Assembly (NCBI GenBank): GCA_007922225.1
Contig: ML680088.1
Coordinates: 15,321,967 to 15,385,966, forward strand
Direction of reading: 5' to 3'
Source: Emydura subglobosa
Taxonomy: Eukaryota; Chordata; Testudines; Chelidae
Length of the DNA stretch: 64,000 nucleotides
Of the stretch, positions 23,953 through 35,690 are shown piece by piece. The translations under genes and the position numbers were made by a program. Each line of letters opens with the position of its first letter. The first letter of the stretch is position 1. The notes under the pieces were generated by a model that searched no databases, had not been told where the DNA came from, and saw only the letters and a list, made by a program, of their open reading frames with translations.

Positions 23953-24945
23953 TCATAGAAACACAGAATCATAGAAGATTAGAGTTGGAAGGGACCTCAG
24001 GAGGTCATCTAGTCGAATCCCCAGCTCAAAGCAGGACCAGCCCCAACTAAACCATCCCAGCCAGGCCTTTGTCAAGCTGCACCATAAAAACCTCTAAAGA
24101 TGGAGATTCCACCACCTCCCTAAGTAACCCATTCCACTCCTTCACCACCCTCCTAGTGAAACCGTTTTTCCTAATATCCAACCTAGACCTCCCCTACTGC
24201 AACTTGAGACCATTGCTCCTTGTTCTGTCACCTACTACCATTGAGAACTGCCTAGCTTCATCCTCCCTGGAACCCCCTTTCAGGTAGTTAAAGGCTGCTA
24301 TCAAATCCCGCCTCATTCTTCTCTTTTGCAGACTAAACAAGCCTAGTTCCCTCAGCCTTTCCTCATAAGTCTCGTGCTCCAGCCCCCTAGTCATTTTTGT
24401 TGCCCTCCTCTGGACTCTCTCCAATTTTTCCACATCTTTTCTGTAGTGGGGGGCCCAAAACTGGACACAGTACTCCAAATGAGGCCTCACCAGTGCCAAA
24501 TAGAGGGGAATAAACACTTCTCAATCTGCTGGAAATGCTCCTACTAATGCAACCCAATATGCCATTAGCCTTCTTGGCAACCAGGGCACACTGCTGGCTC
24601 ATATCCAGATTTTTCTCCACTGTAACCCCCAGTTCCTTTTCTGCAGAACTGCTGCTTTGCTCGTCAGTCCCCAGTCTGTAGCAGTGCATGGGATTCTTCT
24701 GTCCTAAGTGCAGGACTCTGTACTTGTCATTGTTGAACTTCATCAGATTTCTTTGGCCCAATCCTGCAATTTGTCAAGGTCACTGTATACTATTCCTATC
24801 TTCCAGGGTATCTACCACTTCCCCAAGCTCAGTGTCATCTGCAAACTTGCTGAGCGTGCAATCCACCCCAACATCCAGATTATTAATGAAGATGTTTCAC
24901 AAAACTGGCCCAAGCACCGACTCACTGCCTTTAATAGTTCCCCAA
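23953..24945 (-). mobile_element. CR1 LINE, minus strand, about 1 kb
   Basis: On the minus strand this holds the C-terminal part of CR1 ORF2 and the full 3' UTR. On the plus strand the terminus reads TTCATAGAAACACAGAATCA then GTTGGAAGGGACC, TCATCTAGTCGAATCCCCAG and ACCTCCCTAAGTAACCC. It is 5'-truncated near 24945. Same subfamily as 11442-12016. Confidence 0.9.
24194..24761 (-). pseudogene. CR1 ORF2 C-terminal remnant, minus strand
   Basis: Two overlapping minus-strand frames cover one CR1 ORF2 segment. The upstream frame (24387-24761) holds KYRVLHLGQKNPMHCYRLG, ELGVTVEKNLDMSQQCALVA and KANGILGCISR. The downstream frame (24194-24517) holds [18 protein letters not shown] and [14 protein letters not shown]. 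The switch near 24495 shows a frameshift. RT catalytic motifs lie upstream of the truncation and are absent. It is slightly longer at its 5' side than the copy at 11442. Confidence 0.85.
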
Positions 24946-25019
24946 ATCCCTCTTTAAAGGCTCTTTCAAAGGAACATTGGTGTCATTACAACATTCTCTA
25001 TTGTAACTAGAGGGCAGCA

Positions 25020-25190
25020 GAAAAATACAGATGGTTTGTGATTTTTTAAAAAAAATTTCATACCTTTTCTTGTCAACATTGGAAATTTTCAAACACTTCA
25101 GAATACTCTTCAAGGTGGGCAAAGAACTTTTTCATGAAAAATGTTTGGCAAAAATATGTTCATTGAAATTTCAGACATTTGCAACCAGGT
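25020..25190. repeat. A/T-rich fold-back-like fragment
   Basis: Words such as TTTTTCATGAAAAATG and TGGAAATTTTCAAAC recall the A/T-rich fold-back family. No terminal repeats are visible. Confidence 0.3.
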
Positions 25191-25299
25191 CTAATTGAAA
25201 CAAATTGCCTTTTGAGTTTGGGTTTACACCAGAGGGAGACAGGGACGTCACGCTATTTATCCATCCTGTGTTTTCACAAGTTTGCCTATCACCATGGCA

Positions 25300-25535
25300 G
25301 CTGAGTGTCTCATATGAGTGATAATAATACTGCTTCACTCTGAGACAGCACTTTTCATCAATAGATCTCAAGGCACTTGACAAAGGAGGTCCTAGTTATC
25401 CCCATTCCTCAGATGGGGAAACTGAGGCACAGAGAGGGGAAGTGACTTGCCCAAGATCACCCTGCAGGCCAGGGTCAGAGCTGGGAATAGAACCCAGTTC
25501 TCCTGCAGTTCTATGCATTAGGCCACACCACCTTC
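25300..25535 (-). repeat. tRNA-derived/MIR-like SINE, minus strand
   Basis: On the plus strand the reversed order is visible: AATAGATCTCAAGGCACTTG, CCCCATTCCTCAGATGGGGA, AAGTGACTTGCCCAAGATCA, GGGAATAGAACCCAGTTCTC (B-box complement) and TTAGGCCACACCACC. This is one of the better preserved SINEs here and includes both head and tail. Confidence 0.75.
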
Positions 25536-26508
25536 CCCTCAGTAGAGCCCTGAATTCCTTACACCGGCTTGTGCCTTCAGTATTCACTATTAAACCCATA
25601 TGGATAGCTGCTTAGCTTCCACCCCCACAATCTTGCTGGCTCTAGGTGGGTGGGCAGAGCTGGCCCCCTACCAGCTTTCCCACAGAAGGTCTCCTTTAGC
25701 AGAGTCTGTTGATTCACTTCCCCGCCTATGCATCGTGTTCTGATTCTCTGGGGAGAGGTTACATTTCATTTAGAATAATAAAAACGCCCCATCCTGACAC
25801 AGAGGAGAGGTTTATGCATTGCTCATTTTCTTCTTCCCGCATTAACACAAACCAAACAATCTCCTTTCTTCCCCTGCACATTTTTCCTCCAGGCTTTTCT
25901 TTTTTCCCTTTCTTTTCCATTTCCACTACCTCCAGCAGAAGGCCCTTAGAGGCGCTCACGACTTCAAAGACACCAGGTCCAATGTGCAGCAAGTGATAAA
26001 ACCCTACACAGCATGTGTTGGGTAAATTAATATACCGTCCACAGCTGTGGACTCCTCTGTCCCCGCAGCACCATAGTGAGCTGTTATTCTGGGGTGGAGG
26101 GGATGAAGCAGTAGGGGAGCTGTATTTAATGTATGCAAATTGACTGGCATGCAAATTGCCACTAAGTTAAAAATAACATTTTGCACAAGGAGCCCATTTT
26201 ACAAAGAGCTTGTTTATTCATTAGTGTAATTTCTATGATCAATCCCTTTGGTTTGCTTTGTGGGAAGGTCTCACTTTAAGAGAAGTTTGGTTCATGCAGG
26301 TTCTGTGGAAAACTAAGCCCACCCCACTGTAATGGGAATCATGCAGACATGTCACCAGCATTTTAGCCTCTCTTCCTTCTGTTCTTTTTATTATTTTATC
26401 TTTTCTTTCCCTCCTCCATTCTTGCAGGATGCCCAAACAGAAGTCGCCTCCTGCTCCACTCGGGGGAGCTTCAGGAACAATGGTCTTCCCAACAGCTGGA
26501 GGACACTA
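25536..26508. other. Unique stretch with paired octamer words
   Basis: No gene or repeat was recognised. Two exact ATGCAAAT octamers lie at 26133-26140 and 26149-26156, in an A/T-rich unique block (26110-26240). Confidence 0.4.
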
Positions 26509-26613
26509 GGATGTCTACACTGTGACAAAACACCTGTAGTATCAAGTCTCTGAGCCTGGGTCAGCTGAGCTGGGCCAGCCACGGGTCGTTTATTGCAGTG
26601 TAGATGTACCCTT
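26509..26613 (+). mobile_element. Harbinger-like MITE, shortened copy
   Basis: The left end AGGATGTCTACACTGTGAC and the right end TTTATTGCAGTGTAGATGTA are inverted repeats of the family at 9849-10137. Only about 105 bp remain, so most of the interior is deleted. No coding capacity. Confidence 0.65.
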
Positions 26614-27189
26614 GATGGTTGGCCCAGAGTTGCAGCACAGTGTTTCACTGTAGTCATGAATAAGCATAAACCCGAATTGCCACTAGGACACCGTGCCAGC
26701 CCCTTTTCATTGCCATAGTTTAGTAATAATGATGATGAAAATGAAGAAGAAAGGAATAGCCTATGTCTGCGAGGAGGCCACCTGTCTGGATTTATATACA
26801 GTTGATAGGGGCTCGGACACCACGATATTAAGCATGATATAAATATCTAGAGAGACCAATACTTTAAAACGATATTTGGTCACAAGACTATGCCTCAGCC
26901 AATTGGATGGTGTTTGCAAATCTGAAGTTGTAGTAGGCAGGGATTGGGTTATTTTAGATGAAAGACACTATATAACAGTGTGGTATCATTATATCTAGAC
27001 AGGGTTATAGGTGCCATAAATTCTATTGGCTGTTTATGTACTTCAGAAAATACAGGCTTTCTACATGTACTGTATTTTAATACTGATACTCCTTGCTTAC
27101 AGAATGTGTTGGAAAGGGAGGTAATGGGAAAGATGCTTTATAGGGGGGTAATGGAAAAACATGCTTCATATGCATAGGGTGCTTCTCTC
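26614..27189. other. Mostly unique; small SINE-tail scrap
   Basis: Positions 26957-26998 (GAAAGACACTATATAACAGT and following ATTATATCTA) resemble the 3' tail of the MIR-like SINE. I see nothing else. Confidence 0.35.
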
Positions 27190-27370
27190 CAGCTCATATC
27201 TATGTATCTATGATACTTATACAACCCCCATAATCTCTGAGTGCCTTAAAAATCTTTAATGTATTTATCCTCCCAACCCCCCTATGAGGTAGGTCGCTGC
27301 TATTATCCCTATTTTCCAGACGGAAAGCTAAAGCCCAGAGAGATTAGGAATATGTTCACATTGCAGTGGG
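27190..27370 (-). repeat. MIR-like SINE fragment, minus strand
   Basis: On the plus strand it reads TCTCTGAGTGCCTTAAAAAT, then ATTTATCCTCCCAACCCC, ATGAGGTAGGTCGCTGCTAT, TATCCCTATTTTCCAGACGG and CCCAGAGAGATTAGG. This is the reversed order of a MIR-type 3' half. Confidence 0.65.
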
Positions 27371-29249
27371 GAGTGTGCTTCCTAGCATGGGTAGACAAAC
27401 AGGTTAGCTTCGCCTGAAATAGAGAGCAAGAAATAGCAGTGCAGCTGGGGGTGGGATGGGTTCTAGCCACCCACGTATGCACCCAAGGGGTGGTGTTTTT
27501 AACACACTAACTTGAGTGCATGTCTGTCTTCCTGTGCTGGGAAATACGCCCCACACTGCAGCACAGGAAGTCTGTGCAGAACATGGACTTTAGCTTCTCT
27601 GCAGCGGAGAGGGGACAAAAACAATGAAGATCCCAAAAAAACAGATAAATCACATAACCTGTGACCTGCTTGTTCCCCATGACAAACTCTACCCTATTTA
27701 TGGCAAACTGGAACCTGCTCTAAGCTGGTGCCAATTGTACGGTGTCCAAGATCTACAGGAGAGTGTTCTCGGGTTCCATTATTTGATCATCCACTATCTG
27801 CTAGCACATTCCTGAGTTCCCTGCTCATAAGTGAGAGATTTTATTGCTGCACTAGTTAATTCCCTCTCTCTTGGGAAAGTCTTGCTCCTGTCCTATGTGT
27901 GATAAGAGCTGTAAAATTCATATGGAGACTAAAGAAGTCTAATTACAGCAATTAGCATTACTAATTTTATTTCAGCTATAATCTTAAATCAGCGTACAAA
28001 CAGATAGTCACTATCAGTCACCGGGCTCTACATTTAACAGAGAAAAGGGGGGAAAAGAGGGTACTGGTCTGGCTGGCAAGCAAGGCTGGGCTAATCATTC
28101 CCATGATTTCAAATCCAGGCATCACAAGTGCAACGAGTTGCATCTGCTCACCCTACTTCCAAGAAGATGACAGAATGGCCACAGTCTTTGGAGCAGCTGG
28201 CAATCCCTGTTTGGAAAAGGCCCAACACTAGAAGACCAGGATATTCCAGAATGGGAGTGAGAAGCACTGCTGGCTGTGTGGACACCCTGGACTAGACCAG
28301 TAAGGGGAGTCGCAAGTCAGAATTGAGATAGAGCTGTGGATGTGGGGAAGGGAGCATGAGCAAAGCCTCTTTATGCTATGTGTGGCCTGCAGTGGGTCTT
28401 ATTTTCGTGATCCCTTAATTCAGCAAAAGTCTGAGCAACATAAGCCATGAAGAGCAAGAGATGGGAAGAGAAAAGAATGCAAAGCAGTTGGTGCCGCTGC
28501 TACTCATAGAGCCATGGTGGACAACCATGTGTAGGATCCATCTCTCCATGCTTGCCTGCCTCGTGGTTTGGTCCTGTAGACAGAGTGAAGATGCCGACTA
28601 CTCTGCTATCTCATCCTGATCCCCGTAATGGGCAACAAGAGGAATGAGGTTAATATCAGTTTGGAAGAAACCAGATGTTCAGCCTTCCACTCAGATGATT
28701 AAGAAAACCCAACATTAAAATGGCCAGGACATACGATGGCTTCAGGTTCCAGGGGAAGATGGGGGGAAATGAGGTAATGCAATCCAGGGTGACAGGTGAG
28801 GCACTACATGATGGGAAGATAAGCTGTCAATCAATCAGATTCATAAGCACGTATTCACTGTTCCATTTTCTTACTGTTGATGAGTCTTATAATTGAAGTG
28901 TCCCTTCATCTTATCGCTGGGGCTTAGATCACATTCTTCTCTGCTCTCTATGTACTCCCTGCACTGATGGGACTGCTTTTCTTCAAGCTTTCTCTGAACT
29001 CATCTATGATTGTGAAGTTTCTTTATTAAAGTTCCAAAATGATTTTTCCCCCCACCTTGAGCTCATCTACCCCCTAATTCCTGCCATTTCCTTTCACATG
29101 ACCCCATAGGTGGCTGAAGTATAGAGGTTAGGTTGTCTTAAGCAACGTTGGTTCAAGACTGTAGGCAATGAGTTTTGCACCAAAGGAATAACAGCTAAAC
29201 AATATTAATTGTCTTGAAACTCAATGAAGACTTGAAATGCTATAAGAGG
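27371..29249. other. Unique-looking stretch
   Basis: No gene or repeat was recognised. Positions 27900-28030 are A/T-rich with AATTACAGCAATTAGC and CATTACTAATTTTAT. They are a possible conserved non-coding block, on composition only. Confidence 0.4.
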
Positions 29250-30660
29250 GGTTCTCATACATTTTCATGGTATTGACCACATTTAAACAGATTCTCTTGT
29301 TGACCATTTCCCTTCCCCAGTACTTAGGATCACATTCCTCTGAATTCATTATGATCACAAGAAGTCCCTCTGGAAGGTCCAGCAATGGCTGTGTCATGTT
29401 GTCTTAAGTGGCTCACAACTGTGAGTGCCAGCCTCAGGGCAGACTGTCAAAAACAGAGTAGACACCCCAAACTGATGGTATGTTCTATAATTAGATTTCA
29501 CCAACTCCGTAACAAATGTGGACTCCTGGATCACTATAACAGTCACAAGCAGTCTCTTAGGCTCTCCATCCTATCTTGCCAACCGGGCAAGCTGAACTTA
29601 GTGATAAATGGTCTTTTACACTTAAAATTGCAAAAGAGTCAGGTTGCTTCCAGTCCCAAGAGACCAATCACTTACCTCAGATTAACTGGTACCTTGATTT
29701 TACACCAAAGACAATGCCTGTAGACAATCCTGTAATAAATTATCTAAAGATTTATTAACTAGGAAAACAGAATGACTTATTTACAGGTTAAATCAAGCAA
29801 ACATACACACAAATGAGTTACCATCAATGGTTCCTAAAGGTGACAGATGTAGCAATTTGTCCATTCAAAATGTCTTTCAGGGAGGACACATATTGACCCT
29901 AGCAGTCTCTGCTTTAGTTCCGCATCTCTAGCCCCATAAGAGTTCAAAACAGCAAAGAGATGAAAAATTTTCATGTGACCCAGTTTTATCTTTTACATTT
30001 AGCCTTCCAGTCCATGAGACAAGCTCCCTCACACATAGCATTTCCAAGGTGTGATAGGGCCATTCACCAATACTTTGAATTGTCATGTTCCTTAATGGCT
30101 TGTTTAATCTTGATAGGCCTCCTCAATGGGCGGGGAAACAGTTCCCGTGCTGGATTCACAAGTTCAGGGCAAATATTTTCAAAGTCATAAAGCAAAACTT
30201 ACATATCTCCTTATAGCTTGGAACACAGACATTACCAGTGAGATGGATGCATGCAGCAATTTACAATAATTTCAGAGAGTCTAAAACACTAAATATGTTC
30301 TTATCAAAGAACCAATACCTATTTTGAACAAAACTAACATACAGGTGAGTTGGCTTGCTTTCCAGCGATAACTTTGTCAGATCTTAGCTAATGCCTATGG
30401 TCTTGGACAGAGCTGGCACTTGGTTTACCATCATCGCAGGCTGAACTAGAGCATCAATATTAAGAAAGTGTTTAGGACTAGACAGCCCAACCCTTACTCA
30501 TGCTGGTGAGCGCACACTAAACACAAGCTGCCACACTGACTTCAGATGGAAGAATCTAGTCCTTAATGTACTTTCGAGGTCATCTACTGAAGTTTGATAG
30601 GTGGACATGAGGAGACATCGGCAGCATTTGACCAGCCAGCTTTCTGCAGACCCCTAGCAA
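29250..30660. repeat. Possible old LTR-type dispersed repeat
   Basis: The segment around AAAGATTTATTAACTAGG (29739), ACACAAATGAGTTACC (29807), AAAATGTCTTTCAGGGAGG (29867) and GGTGAGTTGGCTTGC (30343) matches, in order, a dispersed repeat I recall from turtle genomes. No TG/CA ends, primer site or retroviral protein can be seen. The class and boundaries are therefore uncertain and rest on memory, not on sequence proof. Confidence 0.3.
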
Positions 30661-32139
30661 CAGCTATGAGGATATTCATTTTCCATAGGCCACAGCTTGA
30701 AAACTATTGATCTCTCAGAGTTTTAATGAACTTTAGACTTTTTCTGTTGGTTACACGCTGCTCTCCTTACCTAGCACATAGTCAGGCAAAAGTAACAAGC
30801 CAAGGAATGACTGAGGATCTGATCTCACAACTCTCAGCCTGTTGAATATTTGTTATTCATGCTAATAGCGCAGTTGACTATAATGGGGCTACTAACTTGA
30901 GTTCGGATTTATGGTGTTGGACGCTACGGCAGGATTAAGTATTATTGGCTGCACTTTGCAACCAAGTTATGCTGTGTGGTTTGTGATTTTCATTTCTCTC
31001 TTTAAAAATTCCACCGATAACCAGAACAATTTAAATATATTCCACAACAGAGAGAGAACAGATCAGAGTGCCATATAGTCATTATAATTCTGAAGGTAAA
31101 AAATCTCCCTTCTCCCTGTAATGAATCCAGCTCTCTGTTCCCACCAGAAAGTAAAATGCTGGGTAGGAAGCAGTGGAAGTTTGACACCACTGCAAGGAAG
31201 AGAGGACGCTCTCTGTTAAATATATCCTCTCCAGCACAATGAACTCAGTTTGGTAATCTAGGGCATTGCAGGCGGTTATTTTCATAAGCAGGAGCACCCT
31301 CTGCCCCCAGACCGAGCAGCAGGGCCTGGAAATTAAGAGCCTTCACAGCTCAAGGCACAAGGCTGTGCTCTGTGAAATTTTCATTTTACAATGCTGCAGC
31401 ACCAGGCAGGGCTGTCAAACAACTGCTGGAGCAAACCCCGATCACTTCCATGCCTGCCATTAGCTGACCAGGCTGGTTTATTAACTGCTGCATCCTTTCC
31501 CTACTCTGGAGCCATTAATTCCTGCTGAATACTGGTGTTCTAAAGAAATTCAGGGGGAAAACAGAATGCATTCGCCAGCGCTATCACACATACAGGCCTA
31601 CGGACCAGGTATTCACACTCTCTTTCTCTAGCCCAGAATCTCATCCCAGCATCTCAATTTCATGAAGATCTAGCTTTTTGACCTGCTTGCCCACATATAA
31701 ACCCCAGCACATGACCTCACCTGGGATCCCCCAGTGAAAGAGTGTCTCAGTTAAGATCTGAATCCAAACCCTTCTCAGCTGTCACAAATTTACCAAAACC
31801 TGAGATCATTTTCTCATCTTGGCTCCCCAATTTCCTTCATTTTGAGTGTTGGCTCTCTGTTTAGTCCCAGAGTTCCCTTCGTGCCACGCAAATTTGGTGC
31901 TCCTTTCTCCTATTGTTGAAAATTATTTACATTGGTAATAAAGACTCATGACACGGAGGCAACAGAGAGAGTTAATTACGCCATTCAGATGAATCACAAG
32001 GCACTTTAAGTTTCCTACATTCATATTTTTGTATGTCTTTCAGTTTGGGCCTTTGTCATATACTGAGTCTCACATACACTGAGTCTTACATGCCTTGACA
32101 TGTTACAAGGGGTGTTTCTCCCATACTCCTGTTCTCTGA
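30661..32139. other. Unique-looking stretch
   Basis: No gene or repeat was recognised. Positions 31255-31560 are non-repetitive with few CpG and several TTAATT-type words, a possible conserved non-coding block. Confidence 0.4.
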
Positions 32140-32284
32140 CTGTGACTGAATCCACAAGCTTACACAGGGCTCTTCAGGTCTGGGGAACTCATCCACAGTG
32201 TCACCATCCAAAACAAGGTGGAACAGGCAGTTTAATGTAAGTGGGTAGCGTAAATTTCAAGGACCATTCATGGTGAAGTGGATC
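32140..32284 (-). mobile_element. Inverted Penelope-like 3' UTR fragment
   Basis: Reverse-complemented, this segment aligns with the 3' UTR of the adjacent plus-strand copy (33033-33150). Shared blocks include CACTTCACC-TGAATGGTCC, CCTGTTCCACCTTG, and GACCTGAAGAG-CCCTGTGTA. It even contains a TGACACTGTG segment present in copy 1 (17869-17878) but lost from copy 2. It abuts the sense copy directly at about 32284. Confidence 0.7.
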
Positions 32285-33258
32285 AGGCCACCCAAACATG
32301 CAGGAGAACCTGCTTCAATACAGAAATAAAACCCCCTCCGACCACACATCCCTAGCTGTTACCTACCAACCCACACTGGAACCCCTACAGAGTATCATCA
32401 AACAACTACAACCCAGACTCGATGGGGACCCCATCCTGAAAAAAACCTTTCCTGAACCCCTTCTTCTGGCCTTCAAACAACCCCCCAACCTCTCCAAGCT
32501 CATCATCAGAAGCAAGCCCCCCCAAAGACCAGAACACACCAACTCAAGTGGCACCAGACCCTACCAGACCAACAGATGCAAAACCTGCAGACATATCTTC
32601 ATGGCTAAGATGATCAACACACCTGTCCAGATCCATGGGTCCTACACACGTGCCTATCACAACATGTGGTGCACTTCATCCCGTACACTTACTGCCCCAA
32701 CAACAAATATGCAGGTGAAACCAGACAACCAAGACACTCTCGAATGGACTCACACAGGAAAATGACAAAAGACAAAAACACCATCTCCTGTGGTTGAATA
32801 CGTCTCACAAAGAATTGCTCTGTATCTGACCTGTCAATCCTGAACCTCAGAGGAAACCTGCACAAAATGTTCAAAAGACAAGCCTTGGAGCTTAAATTCA
32901 TAACTTCACTAGAAAATCATGGACTGAACAGAACCATTGGATTTATGGCTTATAACAAGAATCTATAACCCACTAACAACCCCCACAGCTGCACTCTCCC
33001 CGGCCTTCCTTTCCTCCCTATGACTGGAGGATGTTAATGAGCCACTTCACCTTGAATGGTCCCTTGAAATATGCGTTAACTATTTATGCTAAACAACCTG
33101 TTCCACCTTGTGCATATTCCCAGACGTGAAGAAGAGCTCTGTATAGCTCAAAACCTTGTCTCTTTCACCAACAGAAATTGGTCCAATAAACGATAATACA
33201 TCACCCGCCATATCTCTCTAATATCCTGGGACTGCCACGGCTACACCAAATCTGCACT
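32285..33258 (+). mobile_element. Penelope-like retroelement copy 2
   Basis: This is a 5'-truncated copy with polyprotein remnant and full 3' UTR, running to the terminal CTCTCTAATATCCTGGGAC and following GGCTACACCAAATCTGC. It is homologous over its length to copy 1 (17170-17985). The element is immediately preceded by an inverted copy of its own 3' UTR (32140-32284). Confidence 0.7.
32298..32765 (+). pseudogene. Penelope-like polyprotein remnant
   Basis: An open frame of 155 codons holds TYQPTLEPLQSIIKQLQP, then QPPNLSKLIIRSKPPQ, then GTRPYQTNRCKTCRHI. The last word has the C-x2-C-x-H motif that precedes the endonuclease domain in Penelope-like proteins. After about residue 130 the frame decays (NMWCTSS region) and the endonuclease continues only in broken form downstream, where HGLNRTIGFMAYNK-like coding is visible near 32920-32965. 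The reverse transcriptase is missing through 5' truncation. Dead copy. Confidence 0.6.
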
Positions 33259-35589
33259 ACAAATCCTATGCTCTTTCCTGCTTCAAAATGTATAGAAGGT
33301 AAGCACTGCTTCATGTAGGCTTTCTTTATACGTTGGTAGAGGTTGAACACAAGCCTTCATCAGCATAATGAGAACACAGCTCTGTGCTTTCCTCTATTTA
33401 GAACGCAGCACAAGCTCTGGTTTCAAACAGTCCTGTATTTCAGCATAACATTTGCAAGGCCTCTCCACTGCTTCTACACAGCACAGAGAATTATTTTCCA
33501 GGAATCATGACTGCCCATTCCCTTCTATAGTACTGAGCTATTTTTTAAAGCTCGTGTACTGTGCTTTTGGGGCCGCATAAATAAATAATGAACCAGAATT
33601 AGAGTACACCAGCCTTCTGGATTATTGCAGACTGCAGCAGAACTGTATTTTGTACAGCTTCTTTCTTATAAGCCACAACCCCAAATGCTTGTCTGGAGTA
33701 TGGTTGTGGAGAAGATGGTAGAGAAATTAAGCTAATGTAAATTCTTTTTTCTTTTTAAAAGAAGAATTCAACATGCATTCAATGAACCACTAATAGTACT
33801 GACTATGACTAGGAAGATCAGATGTAGGGGGAACAGGTCTTTGGTCTGTATATGAAGGCCTCGTGGCAAGATATCATGGTTGGCTAATAAAGAAAAGGTG
33901 AATTGGAAGGGGAGTTACAGACTGAAATCTTTGTTCGTCCCAGAACTCCAGAGCGCACAGACTACAGTTTGCCCAGGCAGTGGACATCGTAAGGTCCAAT
34001 TCAGACCTCAAACAGACCAGACATGAGAAGACATTATAAATCCAGGGCCAGACTGTCACGCAGGCAGCCTGGCTGCACGAAGTCCCCCTTCATTCCGCTG
34101 TGCAGCCTCACCGCATATTGGGTCAGAGCATATAGGGGCCGATGGGTGCTGTGCATTCACTACACGTCCCCACCCTGACTAGGTCAGTAGGGAGTGAATA
34201 GGCAGTGGCCAGAAGTGGGCAGAGCCTCCCCTCATCCCCTCCAAGATGTCCCCGTCAGAAGATCTGAGCTGGCAGAAGGATAGACCAATGGCATATTACT
34301 GCCTCCTGGGACAAAGTGGTGAGAAAGAAAAAGAGCGATCTGCTCCTGACGCTGTGCTATGAATTAGACCCAGAAATGAGCACATGAGTAGTTACTCTGA
34401 TTGGCAGTGCAGACTGACACAAACACCTCAGCTCCTCCGCAAATAGATAAATGCTGCAGGTAGGTACCGCAGCTAGGCAGTTAGATGAGGCATTGCACAC
34501 CCCACCTATAAATAGCAGCTAGACTCTGTTAGGTAGGTGGCTGGTTGGGAATTGTAATGGATGGTAGATTTTACCAAGCCAATCAGCTGAAAGGCTAGTC
34601 TAGAAACATGGGCCCCATTGTCTCTGCTGCCCTACCACAACATTTTTCTTTTCCATTAGTATACTGTGTCTCCAATTGTCATTTGCAAACAATAGTCCAT
34701 GCAAAGAGAGAAGCAATCCCTATCACTGGAGTGCCAGTGACACAACCCCCAAACCCCACAGCAAAATATTCTTCCCATCAGGCAGGGACACACCAAAAAA
34801 TTATCCCCAGGCCTCCTAGACGTCCTCCCCATTGTCTCAGCACTCAGTAGATTTTATAGATTGGGTGTGTCACACTCAGGATTCCTGGCCTTTTAGGCAA
34901 ATACAAGTAAACACAACAATCCAGGTAAAACACAAGTCATTCATTCTCCTTGTCTTTCCCCATTTTTGCAGAAAAAACAAAGAAACTAAGAAAAGCAAGA
35001 TGCTGCTAAGGTTGCTATTTTATTTCTTGCGTAGTGATTTTTTTTAATGAGACATATGTGCAGGCCTTGTGAGCAAATGGTGTTTGAGCTCCTAGGGACT
35101 CTGAGCACTGCATGACATTGCATGTGACACACGGCAGGGTTTCAGTGTAACAGCCGCCTGGCTTGCTCGGATTAGCTGGGGAAACAGAGCTGTTCAAGAT
35201 GCTCAGATGGCCCCGACATTGCCCCCAGGGAATCCCTTTTAGATCTGCATGAATGGCAATCATGCATCCGGGCAGGAAGGATGGAAAGGTGACATGTAAA
35301 TAATGCTGATGAGGTAAACGGGGCTTAGTCCGAATGTTACCAACAAGGGCCCTGGTCCCACATCTGGATCCATGGGAGCTGATCTCTGATAATCCTCCCT
35401 GAGCTTTCATAGGCCTGGTAGAAGGGACAACACAGAGGCTCTGATCCTGAGCCCAAGTCACCCCTCCTTCTCTGGCCCACTCCCACCTTCATGCAGATCC
35501 CAGACATACAGGACTATTCCTGTCTGGAACCAGGGAAGGGAGCTGACTTCCCTTTCCTTTTAGGACAGGCAGATACATGTATGAGACCC
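33259..35589. other. No feature seen
   Basis: Over 2.3 kb without a recognisable gene, RNA or repeat. The longest open frames are short and featureless. Confidence 0.4.
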
Positions 35590-35690
35590 ACCATCTTGGC
35601 CAGCACTGGGGATTGAACTGAGAACCTCCAAACCTAATAGTAGGAGTGTCTACAGCTTAAGCCAAAAGGCCAAACGGTGCAACAGATTCA
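35590..35690 (-). repeat. tRNA-derived SINE head, minus strand (tentative)
   Basis: On the plus strand GGGGATTGAACTGAGAACCT resembles a reversed B-box, and CTTAAGCCAAAAGGCC resembles a reversed A-box, at plausible spacing. This looks like the head of a tRNA-derived SINE. A diverged tRNA gene is less likely because no cloverleaf can be folded convincingly. Confidence 0.35.

Noticed and set aside
35590..35690. A tRNA gene on the minus strand
   Set aside because: Only A- and B-box-like words are present. No cloverleaf can be drawn, so a SINE head is more likely.
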